From positions 17,794,001 to 17,858,000 of the forward strand of contig CAVNZM010000002.1 of assembly GCA_963693365.1 (NCBI GenBank): a stretch of DNA of 64,000 nt, written 5' to 3'. The notes under the pieces were generated by a model, which was not told the DNA's origin, made no database searches, and saw only the letters and a program-made list of their open reading frames with translations. Both the position numbers and the translations under genes were made by a program. Positions 29,047 to 64,000 of the stretch are shown piece after piece; position 1 is the first letter of the stretch, and each line of letters opens with the position of its first letter. Source of the stretch: Amoebidium appalachense (lineage: Eukaryota; Ichthyosporea).

Positions 29047-29785
29047 AGGCCCACACCTACCTGCCTATATATGTCCACGGGCTGGTCGACCATGTACCCC
29101 GGCTGTGACAGGCCTGCGTTGCACACCACCACGTCCAGTGACCCCACGGCCCTCACGGCCTCCTGCACGGTGGCCTGCACCGCACTGGTGTCGGCCACGT
29201 CACAGCTGAGCGCTAGAATCTTCTGGTTGCTGCCGGCTGGAACAACACCTTCCAGTGCCTTCTTGGCCGCCTGCAGCTTGGCCTCACTGCGTGCTACTAT
29301 TGTCACGTGCGCACCCTGAAATTGTAGGTGGGGGTTCAGGGAGGAGAAGGGGCGGGGGGGGGGGGGGGGGGGGGGGGTATGAATGCTAAGGCCGACAGGC
29401 CTGTGGGTAGGTTTGCATGGAAGAGTAGACTAAATAAGAAGATCCTAAGTAAAAGGTGTGAGTGATCGAAAAGCACGTGTAAGTGCCCAGCACAGGTGTG
29501 CGCGTGTAAGTGCACGTGCATGTGTGTGGGTGTTCGCGCAAGTGTGTGCACGCTTGCAGATGAGGGTGTGCGCGCGTGAATGTCGGTGTGTGGGTGCACC
29601 ACGCAAGTGCGAGCATGTTTGTGTGTGTTGGTGTATGCAAGCAAATGTGCAAGTGTGCGCGTGCCCGAGTGCATGGGCACGGGCTTGCGTGCACGTGTGC
29701 ATGTGTTGGTGTGTGAATGTGTTTGTGCGTGCGTGCGCGCGTGCGTGCGTGCGTGCGCGCGCGCGTGTGATGTACACACACACAC

Positions 29786-29854
<69 letters not shown>

Positions 29855-30312
29855 CGCGCGCGCACGTGTGTGTGCGTGTCTATGTGTGTGCGTGTGCGTG
29901 CGTGCATGTGTCGTGTGTGTGTGTGTGTGTGTGTGTCACGGACACATGCGCGCACGCGCGCGCGCGCGCATGTGTCCGTGTAACTCTTTCCCCCCTCCCC
30001 CCGCCCCACCTCCCTGAAAATCCAGCACCCTCATACGCTGCCTTTTCCCAGTTCATCCACGGCAGTAGTTGGCTAGCTTATTATGCCAGAATAGAATGAA
30101 AGTATCACGCGCAAGCACCCCCTCCAACATCTACCTTCTTTGCACATATTTGCGCAAAGGCCAGGCCCAGGCCCGCACTCCCCCCGGTGATGAACACGTG
30201 CTTGCCCTTGACGTGGAAGCCCGGCCCCAACAGCACCTTGCACACGTGCACCCCCCACTATGCCCGCAAGGTAACAGCCCGCAGCTACCACGGCCCACCA
30301 CCAGCCCTCCAT
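24798..30312 (-). CDS. KDSR: 3-ketodihydrosphingosine reductase (KDSR/TSC10), 6 exons
   Basis: NADPH-dependent short-chain dehydrogenase that reduces 3-ketodihydrosphingosine to dihydrosphingosine at the cytosolic face of the ER, the second step of sphingolipid synthesis. Exons in transcript order: 30312-30135, 29315-29061, 27729-27598, 27126-26959, 25685-25517, 24874-24798; about 325 residues (human about 332). Features: N-terminal hydrophobic anchor ([17 protein letters not shown]), cofactor loop [22 protein letters not shown], catalytic serine in [13 protein letters not shown] (Tyr-x3-Lys), and [17 protein letters not shown], which is KDSR-typical. The C-terminal [14 protein letters not shown] is the second hydrophobic segment. 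Exon 1 needs one G removed from a G6 run (about 30250) to join the anchor to the [16 protein letters not shown] frame; otherwise phases close. It shares a short divergent promoter with the VAT1-like gene. Confidence 0.93.
25990..26435. repeat. (GT)n block with TATG variants in KDSR intron 4
   Basis: Nearly 450 bp of GTGTGTATGTG-type sequence on the + strand, including two copies of GCCTCTGAATGGGGGGTGGT near 26348 and 26433. It has no coding value. Confidence 0.9.
27694..27876 (-). repeat. Threefold duplication of the KDSR exon 3 acceptor region
   Basis: The first roughly 36 nt of exon 3 (CAAATGGACATCAACTACTT and onward) occur at 27729-27694 as the real exon, again at 27805-27770 (two substitutions) and at 27876-27841. 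The spacings are 76 and 71 bp. The middle copy keeps a CCCCCCAG acceptor; the outermost has lost the AG. Both extra copies lie just upstream of exon 3 in intron 2. Confidence 0.88.
27897..28178 (+). mobile_element. Dispersed repeat family D1, copy 1
   Basis: About 280 bp homologous to 59712-59960 on the other strand. Shared blocks: TTTGAATGCG directly after a G tract, TACGAAGTACG, TAAGCAGAGCCCATCCTCAG, GAGTTTCGACC, CAACTCAGA, CCCGTCTTGATCA and GACGAGCAGGGTTGCTTATG. No coding potential and no clear terminal inverted repeats; a SINE or MITE-like family is possible. Confidence 0.7.
28395..28492. repeat. (CA)n microsatellite in KDSR intron 2
   Basis: About 95 bp of (CA)n on the + strand with two AACACA interruptions. 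A C tract, then an A tract of about 24 nt, follow at 28917-28977, and a C tract abuts the exon 2 donor side at 29018-29046. Confidence 0.9.
29774..29812. repeat. Alternating purine-pyrimidine palindrome in KDSR intron 1
   Basis: TACACACACACACATATATA then TATATGTGTGTGTG is self-complementary, flanked by GCGC-rich alternating DNA (29741-29766 and 29850-29866). Such DNA can extrude as a cruciform or adopt a Z form. Confidence 0.85.
29937..29978. repeat. 17-bp perfect inverted repeat with CG-alternating loop
   Basis: The left arm CACGGACACATGCGCGC (29937-29953) is exactly complementary to the right arm GCGCGCATGTGTCCGTG (29962-29978), with an 8-nt GC-alternating loop. It lies in KDSR intron 1. 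It is not a terminator in the bacterial sense. Confidence 0.9.
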
Positions 30313-30677
30313 CGTGAAGCTTACAAGAAAGCGAAAAATGGGAGAATAAATAAAAAACTGGACGGGACTAAGCCAGAGTGTTCGTATCCCAACTTTTCCG
30401 AAACGCTTAGCTATAGTAATCTTTTGGGGTTTATGCAGATAGGGCCTTGCGCACTTGCCTTTTATGGGTTTTGATCCAGCGTCCATGTCCATGACATCAT
30501 TAGTAACACTGAAAGCTACTATCGCTCCCCAAAATGTGGCCCCTAACGTATACATTTGTAGACTATTAGATTGTCGAACCGTCCGACGAGTGAGTCGGTC
30601 AGCTGCAGTGACAGCAGTCGAACCTTTCTCAGCCGGACCCATTCTTTTTCTTTTGACCTTTTTGTCTGCAACACAAC
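30313..30677. promoter_or_regulatory. Divergent promoter region between KDSR and the VAT1-like gene
   Basis: Only 365 bp separate the two start codons, which are read outward. I see no clear TATA box in either direction. ATGACATCATTAG (about 30489-30501) contains a half CRE-like word. The CGTCCGACGAGTGAGTCGGT stretch (about 30580-30599) is partly palindromic. A shared bidirectional promoter is inferred from spacing. Confidence 0.5.
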
Positions 30678-42269
<11,592 letters not shown>

Positions 42270-43296
42270 GCCGGTGCCTTTCCATTCCGTGTGTGAGCTG
42301 TGTTAAAAATACCACTTACACGTCTTGTACATTGTTAAAAAAATAGAATGAGCAACCCATACCAACACTTTGCATCACACTCTAGGGCTGTGGTGTTTCC
42401 AAGTATGTTGTAGTTCCGAAGCAACACTAAGGTGTGCTTTGTGGTTGCATGGTTTTTATGTTTGCTTATGTCGGGTTTTGGTACTCTTGGCTGGTATCTA
42501 ATTAGCGTACCTATATGGCCCGTGGTGCTCCCCTTGGTTGCTATTAACCATGTACGGCTCGTTCACCACATATACACCGTAGCCCCTGTTCATACTGTAC
42601 TTCGTGGACAAGGCAATTCTCGTTTGTGCATGGGTAGCTATATACCTTGCGTACTAAGAAAGACTAATCTGATTGGGTAATAGGACAACCAATCGGAATA
42701 CAGAAGATCAACTATTGGCTAACTAGAAGTTTCCATCTGAATCCGGATCTATTCGGGATCTATTCGGGAAAGACCCTAAGATGCATTGCACGCGAGATGA
42801 TCACAAGTCACACATACGATATCTCATATCGTAACAACGATCACGCAATCGTGGTTGTTCTTCCCTGTATTACTCCATATGTATGTGTGGACGATCAGAC
42901 ATTGCATACTGCAATTCTAAGGGACAAAATTAAACATCGTGAATACACATAGGGACTCCCATATCAGGTACCTACCGTAGCTGGGGGCACAGATCGATAC
43001 CGTGGGCGCAGCTGTGAGCAGCAATGATCCAAAAGCTCCTATAGCCCTGATGTATGATTGTGCATTGCTGTTTCTTATTGCTGCTAACAATACACAGTAC
43101 TAGTGTTATGACCATATTATTTCAGCGCAGCAAATGTGGCCTGTAGAACGGCTATGGCAGATAGTCAAGAGGACATTGTCTGCATGCGTGTATCAGCCTG
43201 CCACGGCTATAAATGTATACATGTACAGGTGCATGTGCAGTCGTTTATGTAAGGAATATGGAGCCCCCGTATACACACCCCGGCCCCATACGTGCA

Positions 43297-43329
43297 TACC
43301 TCTCTCTCTCCCTCCCTCCCTCCCTCCCT

Positions 43330-43368
<39 letters not shown>

Positions 43369-43402
43369 CTCTCCCTCTCTTTCCCCCCTCTCTCTCTCTC
43401 TC

Positions 43403-43462
<60 letters not shown>
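43297..43462 (+). repeat. (CT)n homopyrimidine tract
   Basis: CCCT and (CT)n units with a longest pure run of about 25 units, then (CA)n with CGCG interruptions to about 43770. Confidence 0.92.
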
Positions 43463-43648
43463 CCCCTCCTCCCCCCAAGCCCCGCCCCTGCACATCATGA
43501 TCACACGCACACAAGCGCGCGCGCACACACACATACTGTACACACGCGCGCGCACACACACACACATACACGTACACACACACACACACACACACGTGTA
43601 CACACACACTGGCACCCACATATCATGACGCACCGTCACGCACACAAG

Positions 43649-43696
<48 letters not shown>

Positions 43697-43737
43697 CACA
43701 CCCTGCACACACACACACGCGCGCGCACACGCACACA

Positions 43738-43770
<33 letters not shown>

Positions 43771-44051
43771 CTCCACGCACCTTCATTCAACACTGGCCTG
43801 GGGCTCCAGGACCTATCATAGCGCTGTACATGCACAGTTCGTTCGCCACTAAACATAGCCTACTCATGCAGAGGCGTCGTCGATTAGGCTCGGGGCCACG
43901 AAGCTATGTAGACTATTTCCTGAACTGTACAGCACGTTGGGTTCTATGATATCTTGGCCGACCATCTATGCGTGTGCACGTGCACGTACGTGTGCACGCG
44001 TGTGTGGATGGGGCACGGGTTAGAGGCGTTTTCTTTTTATTAATTGCCTTT

Positions 44052-44083
<32 letters not shown>

Positions 44084-44143
44084 CTTTTCGAGTCACAATT
44101 CGAGTCACAGTCACAATCTTTCACAATTGTGTGTGCGTGTGTA

Positions 44144-44178
<35 letters not shown>

Positions 44179-44184
44179 GGGCAG

Positions 44185-44225
<41 letters not shown>

Positions 44226-44597
44226 TCTAGATGGAGGGGAGTAGCAGTTGCTACGCCGTTACGAGTACTAATAGATCTCACAGTGGCTTATTGTGTAGTG
44301 ACATACACATGTATACAATCATTCATTTGGCACGGTAGTACACTGCCACCCGGCTTGAAACGCTATTGCGTCGACTTCAGTTGTTCTATGCAGTCTGAGA
44401 ACTGAAAAAATGAAAGATGATTATGCTGACACAGGGCCTTCAAGCTCTCCTTGTGCCTATCTGTGAGAATATGCATGAATACCCTACTGTTAATGATCAA
44501 TTAAACTAAATTTGAAAATGTATGATTTGTGATTGTAGGGTTGAGTCATGTACAAATGCGGTGCCGGCAATCAGCCAGAGGTAGTGCCCATATAGTA

Positions 44598-45039
44598 TAA
44601 CGAGGCCGTCTGCCCGTAAGATTGTCAGCCAACAAGATTCCGTCGACGCCGATTTTGCCAAAAGTTTTAAGATTGTGCCAACGGGTCTATTTTCGGGACA
44701 ATCTTATCGCTTATAAGTGGGCAGAGGAGGTATGGGGGGCATATTTTTAAGCAGTATAACAGTGATGGTTCCCCCAAAATGGAACTTTCAGCATTATGTT
44801 TAGGCTTCACATTACCTTCGCGATTTTTGCCCCCCCCCCCTCCCCCCCCCCCCCCCCCCCCCCCTCCCTCCTCAGAGGCCCCGTCCATCACTCCTAACTA
44901 ACCCACAAAAACCGTGACACACGCGCAATCATGCGCGTGCGCAAACACGCACACACACACAACACATACACACTGCACCGACACACACACACACGCACGC
45001 GCAAACATACGCACACAAACACACACGTGTCACACACGC

Positions 45040-45077
<38 letters not shown>

Positions 45078-45439
45078 TGATGCAGGCGCGCACATACACA
45101 GCTTCATTCTGGTAGACCCCCCCCTCCCCTTATTATTACGGTTACAGCCCCCCCCCCTTCCCTCGAGCTCCTTATTACGGCTACCGTCCCCCCCTCCCCC
45201 GCCCTTCCCCCCCCCCCCCCCCCTCCACCACCATTAAGCGGATCCGTTACCACCCCTTCAAGTTGCAATGATTAGCTAAGCCCCTCCTCCCCATGTAACC
45301 CCCCCCCCCTCCCCTCTCCCCCGGGGGCCTCCCCCACCGAGATTGTGGACACGACCAAAATTTGACGCTCTAATTGAAAATAAGATTGCGTCCCCATCCC
45401 CCTAAAAGCGTAGGATCTTAAGGGCGGACGGCCTCTGTA
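44598..45439. mobile_element. Candidate non-autonomous Tc1/mariner-like element
   Basis: The left end TAACGAGGCCGTCTGCCC then GTAAGATTG pairs with an inverted right end (read inward TACAGAGGCCGTCCGCCC then TTAAGATCC). About 23 of 28 positions agree, and both ends abut a TA dinucleotide, as in TA-targeting transposons. AAGATTG recurs in the subterminal parts of both ends (44618, 44668, 45382). The interior is microsatellite and C-rich DNA without a transposase ORF. Confidence 0.5.
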
Positions 45440-45450
45440 TATGGCTGTTT

Positions 45451-45483
<33 letters not shown>

Positions 45484-45512
45484 TCTCTCTTTCTCTCTCT
45501 CTCTCCCCCCGA

Positions 45513-45900
45513 GGGCCCAACCACATGGGCTGAGTCAACTTGCTCCGAGCAGATTTATTCTGCAAAAAGCAAAATTATTCTGCAAAAAGCAGAATCAATC
45601 TGCTAAAAGCAGAATTATTCTGCAAACGCAGAATCAATCTACTAAAAGCAGAATCATTCTGCAAAAGCAGAATCAATGTGCTAAAAGCAGAATCACTCTG
45701 CAAACAGCAGAATCAATCTGCTAAGAGCAGAATCATTCTGCTAAAAGCAGAATTATTCTGTTGTTGAAAGCAGAATGGTTCTGCTTTTGCAGAATAATTC
45801 TGCTTTCTGCGTAACAATTCTGCTTTTTGCAGAATAATTCTGCCTTTGCAGAAATAATTTTTGCTTTTTGCAAGTTGACTCTGCCGATGTGGTTGGGCCC
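45513..45900 (+). mobile_element. Fold-back (palindromic) element, copy 2
   Basis: Bounded by 31-bp inverted ends beginning GGGCCCAACCACAT (45513) and ending in its inverse (45900), with two mismatches. The inner part TGAGTCAACTTGC is shared with copy 1 at 23509. The interior is tandem 15-20 bp units of AGCAGAAT/ATTCTGC, each palindromic, and their orientation reverses near 45765. Copy 2 keeps both outer ends; copy 1 keeps the GGTTGGG outer part only on the right. Confidence 0.8.
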
Positions 45901-46088
45901 TTCTCCGTCCCCAAACTCACAGACACGCACACAAATTAACACACACACACACTGTGCCATGTGACACGCACCTGTACATATCAGCCTTGCAGTAGACTTG
46001 CCGGGCGCCATGGCATCCGCTGTGACAATCAAAACACCAGCACAATCATATGCTCACATACTCACATCCTCGCACGCACTCCGTACTA

Positions 46089-46090
<2 letters not shown>

Positions 46091-46144
<54 letters not shown>

Positions 46145-46214
46145 ACACACACACACAAATCACCACCACCATTTCGCCCCGGGAAGGCAAAAAAAAAAAA
46201 AAAAAAAAAAAAAA
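46091..46214 (+). repeat. C54 tract, short CA repeat, A tract
   Basis: The longest pure homopolymer in the window, followed by ACACACACACAAATCACCAC, a short unique stretch and about 24 A residues. Confidence 0.9.
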
Positions 46215-46331
46215 GAAAGAAAGAAGCAGATGAAAGGGGAATAAACGAAGGCAAAGGGAACATTGAAGACAAAGAAGACAAATACAAGCAAACCCGCCTC
46301 GTCCCAGCATAAAGAAATCGTTTGCTACAGG

Positions 46332-46380
<49 letters not shown>

Positions 46381-46398
46381 TGTGTGTGCTTGTGTATG

Positions 46399-46433
<35 letters not shown>

Positions 46434-46450
46434 CGCCCGTGTGCAAACGT

Positions 46451-46484
<34 letters not shown>

Positions 46485-47084
46485 CTAGAATGCCACAGAG
46501 TGCGCAATGCACATTCACGACGGACAACAAAACGTCTACAGTACACACACACACACAACAAGTATGCGTCCTGACCCATCCTCCGGAAGGGGGGGAGAAG
46601 GGGAGAGGAGCTCGAGAGGGATTGAACCGCACACCAGTTTACGGGTTAACGGTAAGGTGCCTGGTATCTGCAAAGATAAGGAAAAGAATTAAGAAACTAA
46701 CATAGGAATAATTTACCACATGTGCTCTCTCAGTATGCATTCGCCCTGCAGGTGCAGGTGAGGTTCACCGTCACTGTTGGATCTAAACTGTGTAATAACT
46801 ATCTTTGTCATTGTCCGAGCCAAACGCGTTGCATACATTCATGATATACTAGTTCGTGATCGGATCCCTAGACTCTTCATGGCACCAAATAAGATAACCA
46901 TTCAAATATCTACAGTAGTATAACTTTACACAAATTTTGATTCTTTGCTACAGGCTAAAGTGCTATTTTTGCAACATCGCGTAGCATAATAAAAATTACT
47001 AAGTGACGAAAAAGAGCAGGCCACATTCATTCGCATAGGTACTACCCTAACCCTATCTGTAGCCTGCTAGCCCACCCCATGGGC

Positions 47085-48587
47085 CTATATGCCGCCACAT
47101 CCACCCTTCCTGCTGCAAGTCTTCTGGGCCCTTCTAGGCCCACTGCTGTAGCTGCTTCCAGACCACCTCGTGTCCTGCCCCTTGTCTGCCTGCACCCTCA
47201 CCGTGCTGCGGGGGCTTGCCGTGCTGCTCCTTGCGGCCTTGCCTGCCCCCGTGCCCTTCTTCTGCCCCGTGTTTGTGCTTTGGCTCCCCCCACGTGTCTG
47301 CTGCCCGAAACTCCCAAACCCTTCAAACCCTGTGCCGTGCCCTGCTCGCGATCTACTGCCAGCACCTCCCCTCATCTTTCCAAAGGGCTGGCCACCACCG
47401 CCGCCCATAAACGAACCCATCATCTGTTGTATTATGTCCTCCATTCCGCCCATTCCTCCCATCCCACCCATGCCGCCACTGGAAGTAAAAGTGAAGGTTT
47501 GGCCCGGGCCGGAAGAGAAGGTTTGGAAGGAACCCCCCCTGCCCTCCTGCCTGCCACCGGACGACCCAAAGTTAAAGCCGCTGAAGTCGAACGGCTGCCC
47601 CCTTGCCCCACCTGGTCCAGCACCCTGTTGCAAAATGTGTCAGAAACGGCAACACCCGTGTCTTGAGCGAGTATGTGGACATGGGCAACACTGCAGTGCC
47701 AGCACCTGAAAACCACAGCACAGAGCCCACACATACACAACAAGGGGTTCATTTTATACACTACATACCTGTGGGCCGGTAGGAGGGACACCGTCTGCAG
47801 TGCCAAATGCATCATAGTTTCGGCGCTTTTCCTCGTCCGACAGCACCTCGTAGGCTGGAGAGACAACACGAAGTTAGAAGATGCAAAAAATATGTGCTAC
47901 CAATAGGAGGGTGACCAGATATATAGAAAGCATGTATGGGGGATTTTGCGTGAGGGTGGTGGTGACACTTTGCAAAGAGGGGAAAAAACGACAGAGCTAC
48001 GTAAATCGACTTAACAGGGAAACATACACCATACTGTATCTAAGAAAAGGATCGCTTGTACAAACAGTAACAGGTAAGATTCCGAAGCCCAAGGGAAAAA
48101 TAATCAGCAGAACCCAAATATAAATATAAAAGTCCGTAATATTAATACTATCCGTACACACAGGTTGGCGTTACAAAGCACGGCTTTGAGCACATTCTCC
48201 CCGAACCTAGACACTATAAGCCACGTGGCAACCACCTTCTGTTATCTTTTGGAACTTCTTTGATGCTGCCTCTTCCTTGCCAGGGTTCTTGTCCGGGTGG
48301 TGCTTGACCGCCAGCTGCATAGACAAATAAACAGTCAGTATCCAGCCAACCCATGCTCTCAACATGACCCAATCTCCTTGTAGCCTCATCAACCACGAAT
48401 GCGTGTGCTATCACACCAACTTTACAATGGCCAGCCCGCGGCCGAAACCCACCTTCCTGTAAGCCTTCTTTATCTGCTGCGTGGTGGCGGTTCTCTTGAC
48501 GCCCAGAAGCTTGTAGTAGTCTGCGCCAAGCACGGCCACCAGCGTGCAGCACAGAACAAGCAGTTGCAGTGCCCGCCGCACACCCAT
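47085..48587 (-). CDS. Secretory-pathway DnaJ (Hsp40) protein, 4 exons
   Basis: J-domain co-chaperone that would stimulate an Hsp70 ATPase, most likely BiP in the ER lumen. Exons in transcript order: 48587-48453, 48314-48236, 47854-47769, 47624-47085; phases close, 279 residues. Residues 1 to about 21 are a signal peptide (MGVRRALQLLVLCCTLVAVLG). The J domain follows at once: ADYYKLLGVKRTATTQQIKK, YRKLAVKHHPDKNPGK (HPD loop intact), then AYEVLSDEEKRRNYDAFG. The rest is Gly/Phe- and Gly/Met-rich (GGMGGMGGMGGMEDIIQQMM), as in DNAJB9-like proteins, ending in a basic tail with CSRKGGCGGI. There is no KDEL-type retention signal, no DnaJ zinc-finger region and no transmembrane helix. I chose the ATG at 48587 because no other in-frame ATG lies upstream in the open stretch. 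It is divergent from nardilysin, with a hAT-like MITE between them. Confidence 0.9.
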
Positions 48588-48750
48588 AGCTCCCACCGTG
48601 TGCAATTGCTACAGAATCAAAACCTAGTTGCAGCTGCGACGTATTGTGGTTGTTTTCCTCTACCCACCACCTATGTTGTAACTTATAAAGAGCAGCTCGG
48701 TTTTAGGTACTTGCACAGCGTGCAAACTGACTCTGTCAAACTGCTTTGGC

Positions 48751-48863
48751 TTTATATCCTTGCACGCTCGGGAACATTCGCGATTTGATTGGCTACAAGT
48801 GGCTGGTGCACAACCCGCCAATCACAAATCTGGTGAGCTACGTAAGCAGATCCTCCAATCATA
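48751..48863 (-). promoter_or_regulatory. DnaJ promoter: TATA box, heat-shock element, CCAAT motifs
   Basis: In the gene's sense, TATAAA (48756-48751) lies 14 bp downstream of GGAACATTCG (48771-48780), a match to the nGAAnnTTCn heat-shock core. Further upstream are a CCAAT motif in the gene sense (GATTGG on +, near 48787) and CCAAT words in the opposite orientation near 48820 and 48857. The spacing suits a heat-inducible promoter; induction itself is inference. Confidence 0.5.
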
Positions 48864-49374
48864 GACCTTTTAATAAATTTATCTAGTTTATTATTGGGTT
48901 ATAGGGTTATGGAGCTACCCAATTAGAGTTTTCTTTTTCGATGACGTCATCAGGTCAAGCTACAATAGAAGAATTTACCAGAATTCTACCTTCAACATTT
49001 TGTTGATGTTGTTCGGCATACTCATGACCTAACAAATATTATATACTGTGTTATAAAGCAAAAAAAAATATTACTGTTTATACATAAATAGTTAAAAGGG
49101 AAAAAATGTATTCTTTTTTGGGTTAGGCTCCAAGTTTCCCTATAACCCCCTAGACCTTTATTAAGTGTTGGGAGACTCGTAGTCGAAGAGCCGGGAAAGC
49201 TCCGAGTCCCCAGGACTGGCATTGTTACCAAAGCACTTGGAAAAAAAAAGATGAAAAAGTGAAAAAATAGTAGAAGTTGTACCCATGATTGTGATGTACG
49301 TGCAACAGTTACACATACAAAGCAACCATAGCTGCAGGGCCCCTCTTGTAGCTTGTCCTTTTTGGCGCCCGGCG

Positions 49375-49718
49375 GCGGCGCGCAGAGCTGGGGCGGCAGG
49401 TTTTGGCCGGTCCGGGCTGGGTCAGCCCAAACCGAAACTTTTTTGGGCTAGAAACGATCTGGGTTGGGCTGGCTGAACTACCATATATGGCAAGACCCCA
49501 AAAGCCTTTAAAATTAAAGGTGGGCTTCGGAGGGATTTTTTCGGGGGGTACTATAGGCTCATAATTAGTGATTAAAAGGGGGTTACAGGGGGGTCCCAAC
49601 CCAATCACCTCTAGCCCAACCCGTTTAGTTTTCGGGCTGGTCTTGTCAGCCCTAACCCAAATGTTTTTCGGGCTCGTCCGGGCTGACCAGACCAGACCGC
49701 CCCAGCTCTGGTGGCGCG
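49375..49718. mobile_element. hAT-like MITE with 8-bp target-site duplication
   Basis: The element at 49383-49710 (328 bp) has perfect 14-bp terminal inverted repeats CAGAGCTGGGGCGG. The CAGAG...CTCTG ends are typical of hAT transposons. It is flanked by GCGGCGCG (49375-49382) and GTGGCGCG (49711-49718), an 8-bp duplication with one mismatch, the hAT size. Imperfect inverted similarity extends inward through GGGCTGG...CAGCCC words. No transposase ORF. Confidence 0.8.
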
Positions 49719-50098
49719 AGTCTTCAACTGGTTGCGATTGGGTTACAGCGCACCACGCTGGAATGTGGTGGCCATGGCCCTCGGCGCTGAGCTAAATTGG
49801 TGATGGAGGTTCGAAACAGAACCTGACCAGAGCAACTTGAGCCAGGAAACCTGTGCCAACGCATGTAAACAAAGTTACGGTACAGTCACGCTGCATGCAG
49901 CTCACTCACAGAATGCGCTGACGGACCTGGTCCGACATACATACTCGATAGCTGGCCTGTGTGTTCACAGCACCGCTTGTAAGAGGTTGGCCACTGGATA
50001 CTTGAATGCGCAAATAGCAAGGGCTTGATTGTCTGGGCGCGACAATTACGTTCAGCCCATAAGGTCGACACGGCCTCTCATACGGCCTGCAAAGCACC

Positions 50099-64000
<13,902 letters not shown>

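Larger units (their letters stand above)
42270..47084. other. Convergent intergenic region between VAT1-like and DnaJ genes
   Basis: 42270-43290 is unique sequence with no gene seen; it begins with the VAT1 3' UTR. 43297-43462 is (CT)n-rich and 43500-43770 (CA)n-rich with CG variants. 44053-44083 is a T tract and 44145-44224 a pair of G tracts. A mariner-like TIR pair spans 44598-45439 and a fold-back element spans 45513-45900. 46091-46144 is a pure C54 tract, followed by (CA)5 and an A tract. 46440-46480 is a G tract. 46700-47040 is unique. Confidence 0.6.
48588..50098. other. Divergent intergenic region between DnaJ and nardilysin genes
   Basis: Contains the DnaJ promoter (48600-48860), AT-rich unique sequence (48870-49320), a hAT-like MITE (49375-49718), and about 380 bp of unique sequence before the nardilysin ATG. 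No TATA box stands out for nardilysin. Confidence 0.6.

Noticed and set aside
46600-46690. tRNA-like B box on the minus strand (GGTTCAATCCC)
   Set aside because: No A box at the right distance, no acceptor stem pairing and no terminator; treated as chance.
47079-47709. Long + strand frames opposite the DnaJ gene
   Set aside because: They are antisense shadows of GC-rich exon 4; the minus strand has the J-domain exons with closing phases.

Overview
This is a eukaryotic nuclear window of about 64 kb from an intron-rich, GC-leaning genome. The coding potential is split into many short exons with GT-AG introns. Most introns carry long homopolymer C or G tracts, (CA)n/(GT)n and (CT)n microsatellites, or minisatellites. 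A phospholipid:diacylglycerol acyltransferase (a family of plants, algae, fungi and protists, absent from animals) beside animal-like VAT1 and nardilysin homologues points to a protist or alga. I cannot name the lineage from sequence alone. I see no prokaryotic operon, CRISPR array or phage, and no convincing complete tRNA or rRNA gene.

Layout. (1) 61-8871 (+): PDAT, 16 exons in view, 5' end off the window. (2) 8872-11731: convergent intergenic region with a 33-bp minisatellite. (3) 15084-11732 (-): RBX1, the RING subunit of cullin ligases, with E2F-like and CRE-like sites upstream. (4) 16564-18109 (+): 5'-truncated LINE with 19-bp target-site duplications, flanked by GC-rich dispersed repeats. 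(5) 20772-21278 (+): intronless mucin-like type I membrane protein. (6) 30312-24798 (-): 3-ketodihydrosphingosine reductase, 6 exons. (7) 30678-42269 (+): VAT1/quinone oxidoreductase-like gene, 11 exons, divergent from (6) across a 365-bp promoter, with a dead reverse-transcriptase fragment in intron 5. (8) 42270-47084: intergenic, with a Tc1/mariner-like TIR pair and a fold-back element. (9) 48587-47085 (-): secretory-pathway DnaJ protein, 4 exons, with a heat-shock element and TATA box. (10) 49375-49718: hAT-like MITE with 8-bp duplication. (11) 50099-64000 (+): nardilysin-type M16 metallopeptidase, 19 exons in view, 3' end off the window.

The genes are ordinary housekeeping functions: lipid acyl transfer, sphingolipid synthesis, ubiquitin ligation, chaperoning, proteolysis and redox. 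They do not form one pathway. The unusual biology is in the non-coding DNA. Microsatellites abut many 3' splice sites, splice junctions are tandemly duplicated, homopolymers form C-then-A composites, and several short inverted-repeat mobile families are present. Conserved exons carry apparent 1-nt indels in short C or G runs in three genes, which look more like assembly homopolymer errors than real frameshifts. Exon boundaries were derived by hand from codon phase, GT/AG dinucleotides and family conservation; single-base errors are possible.
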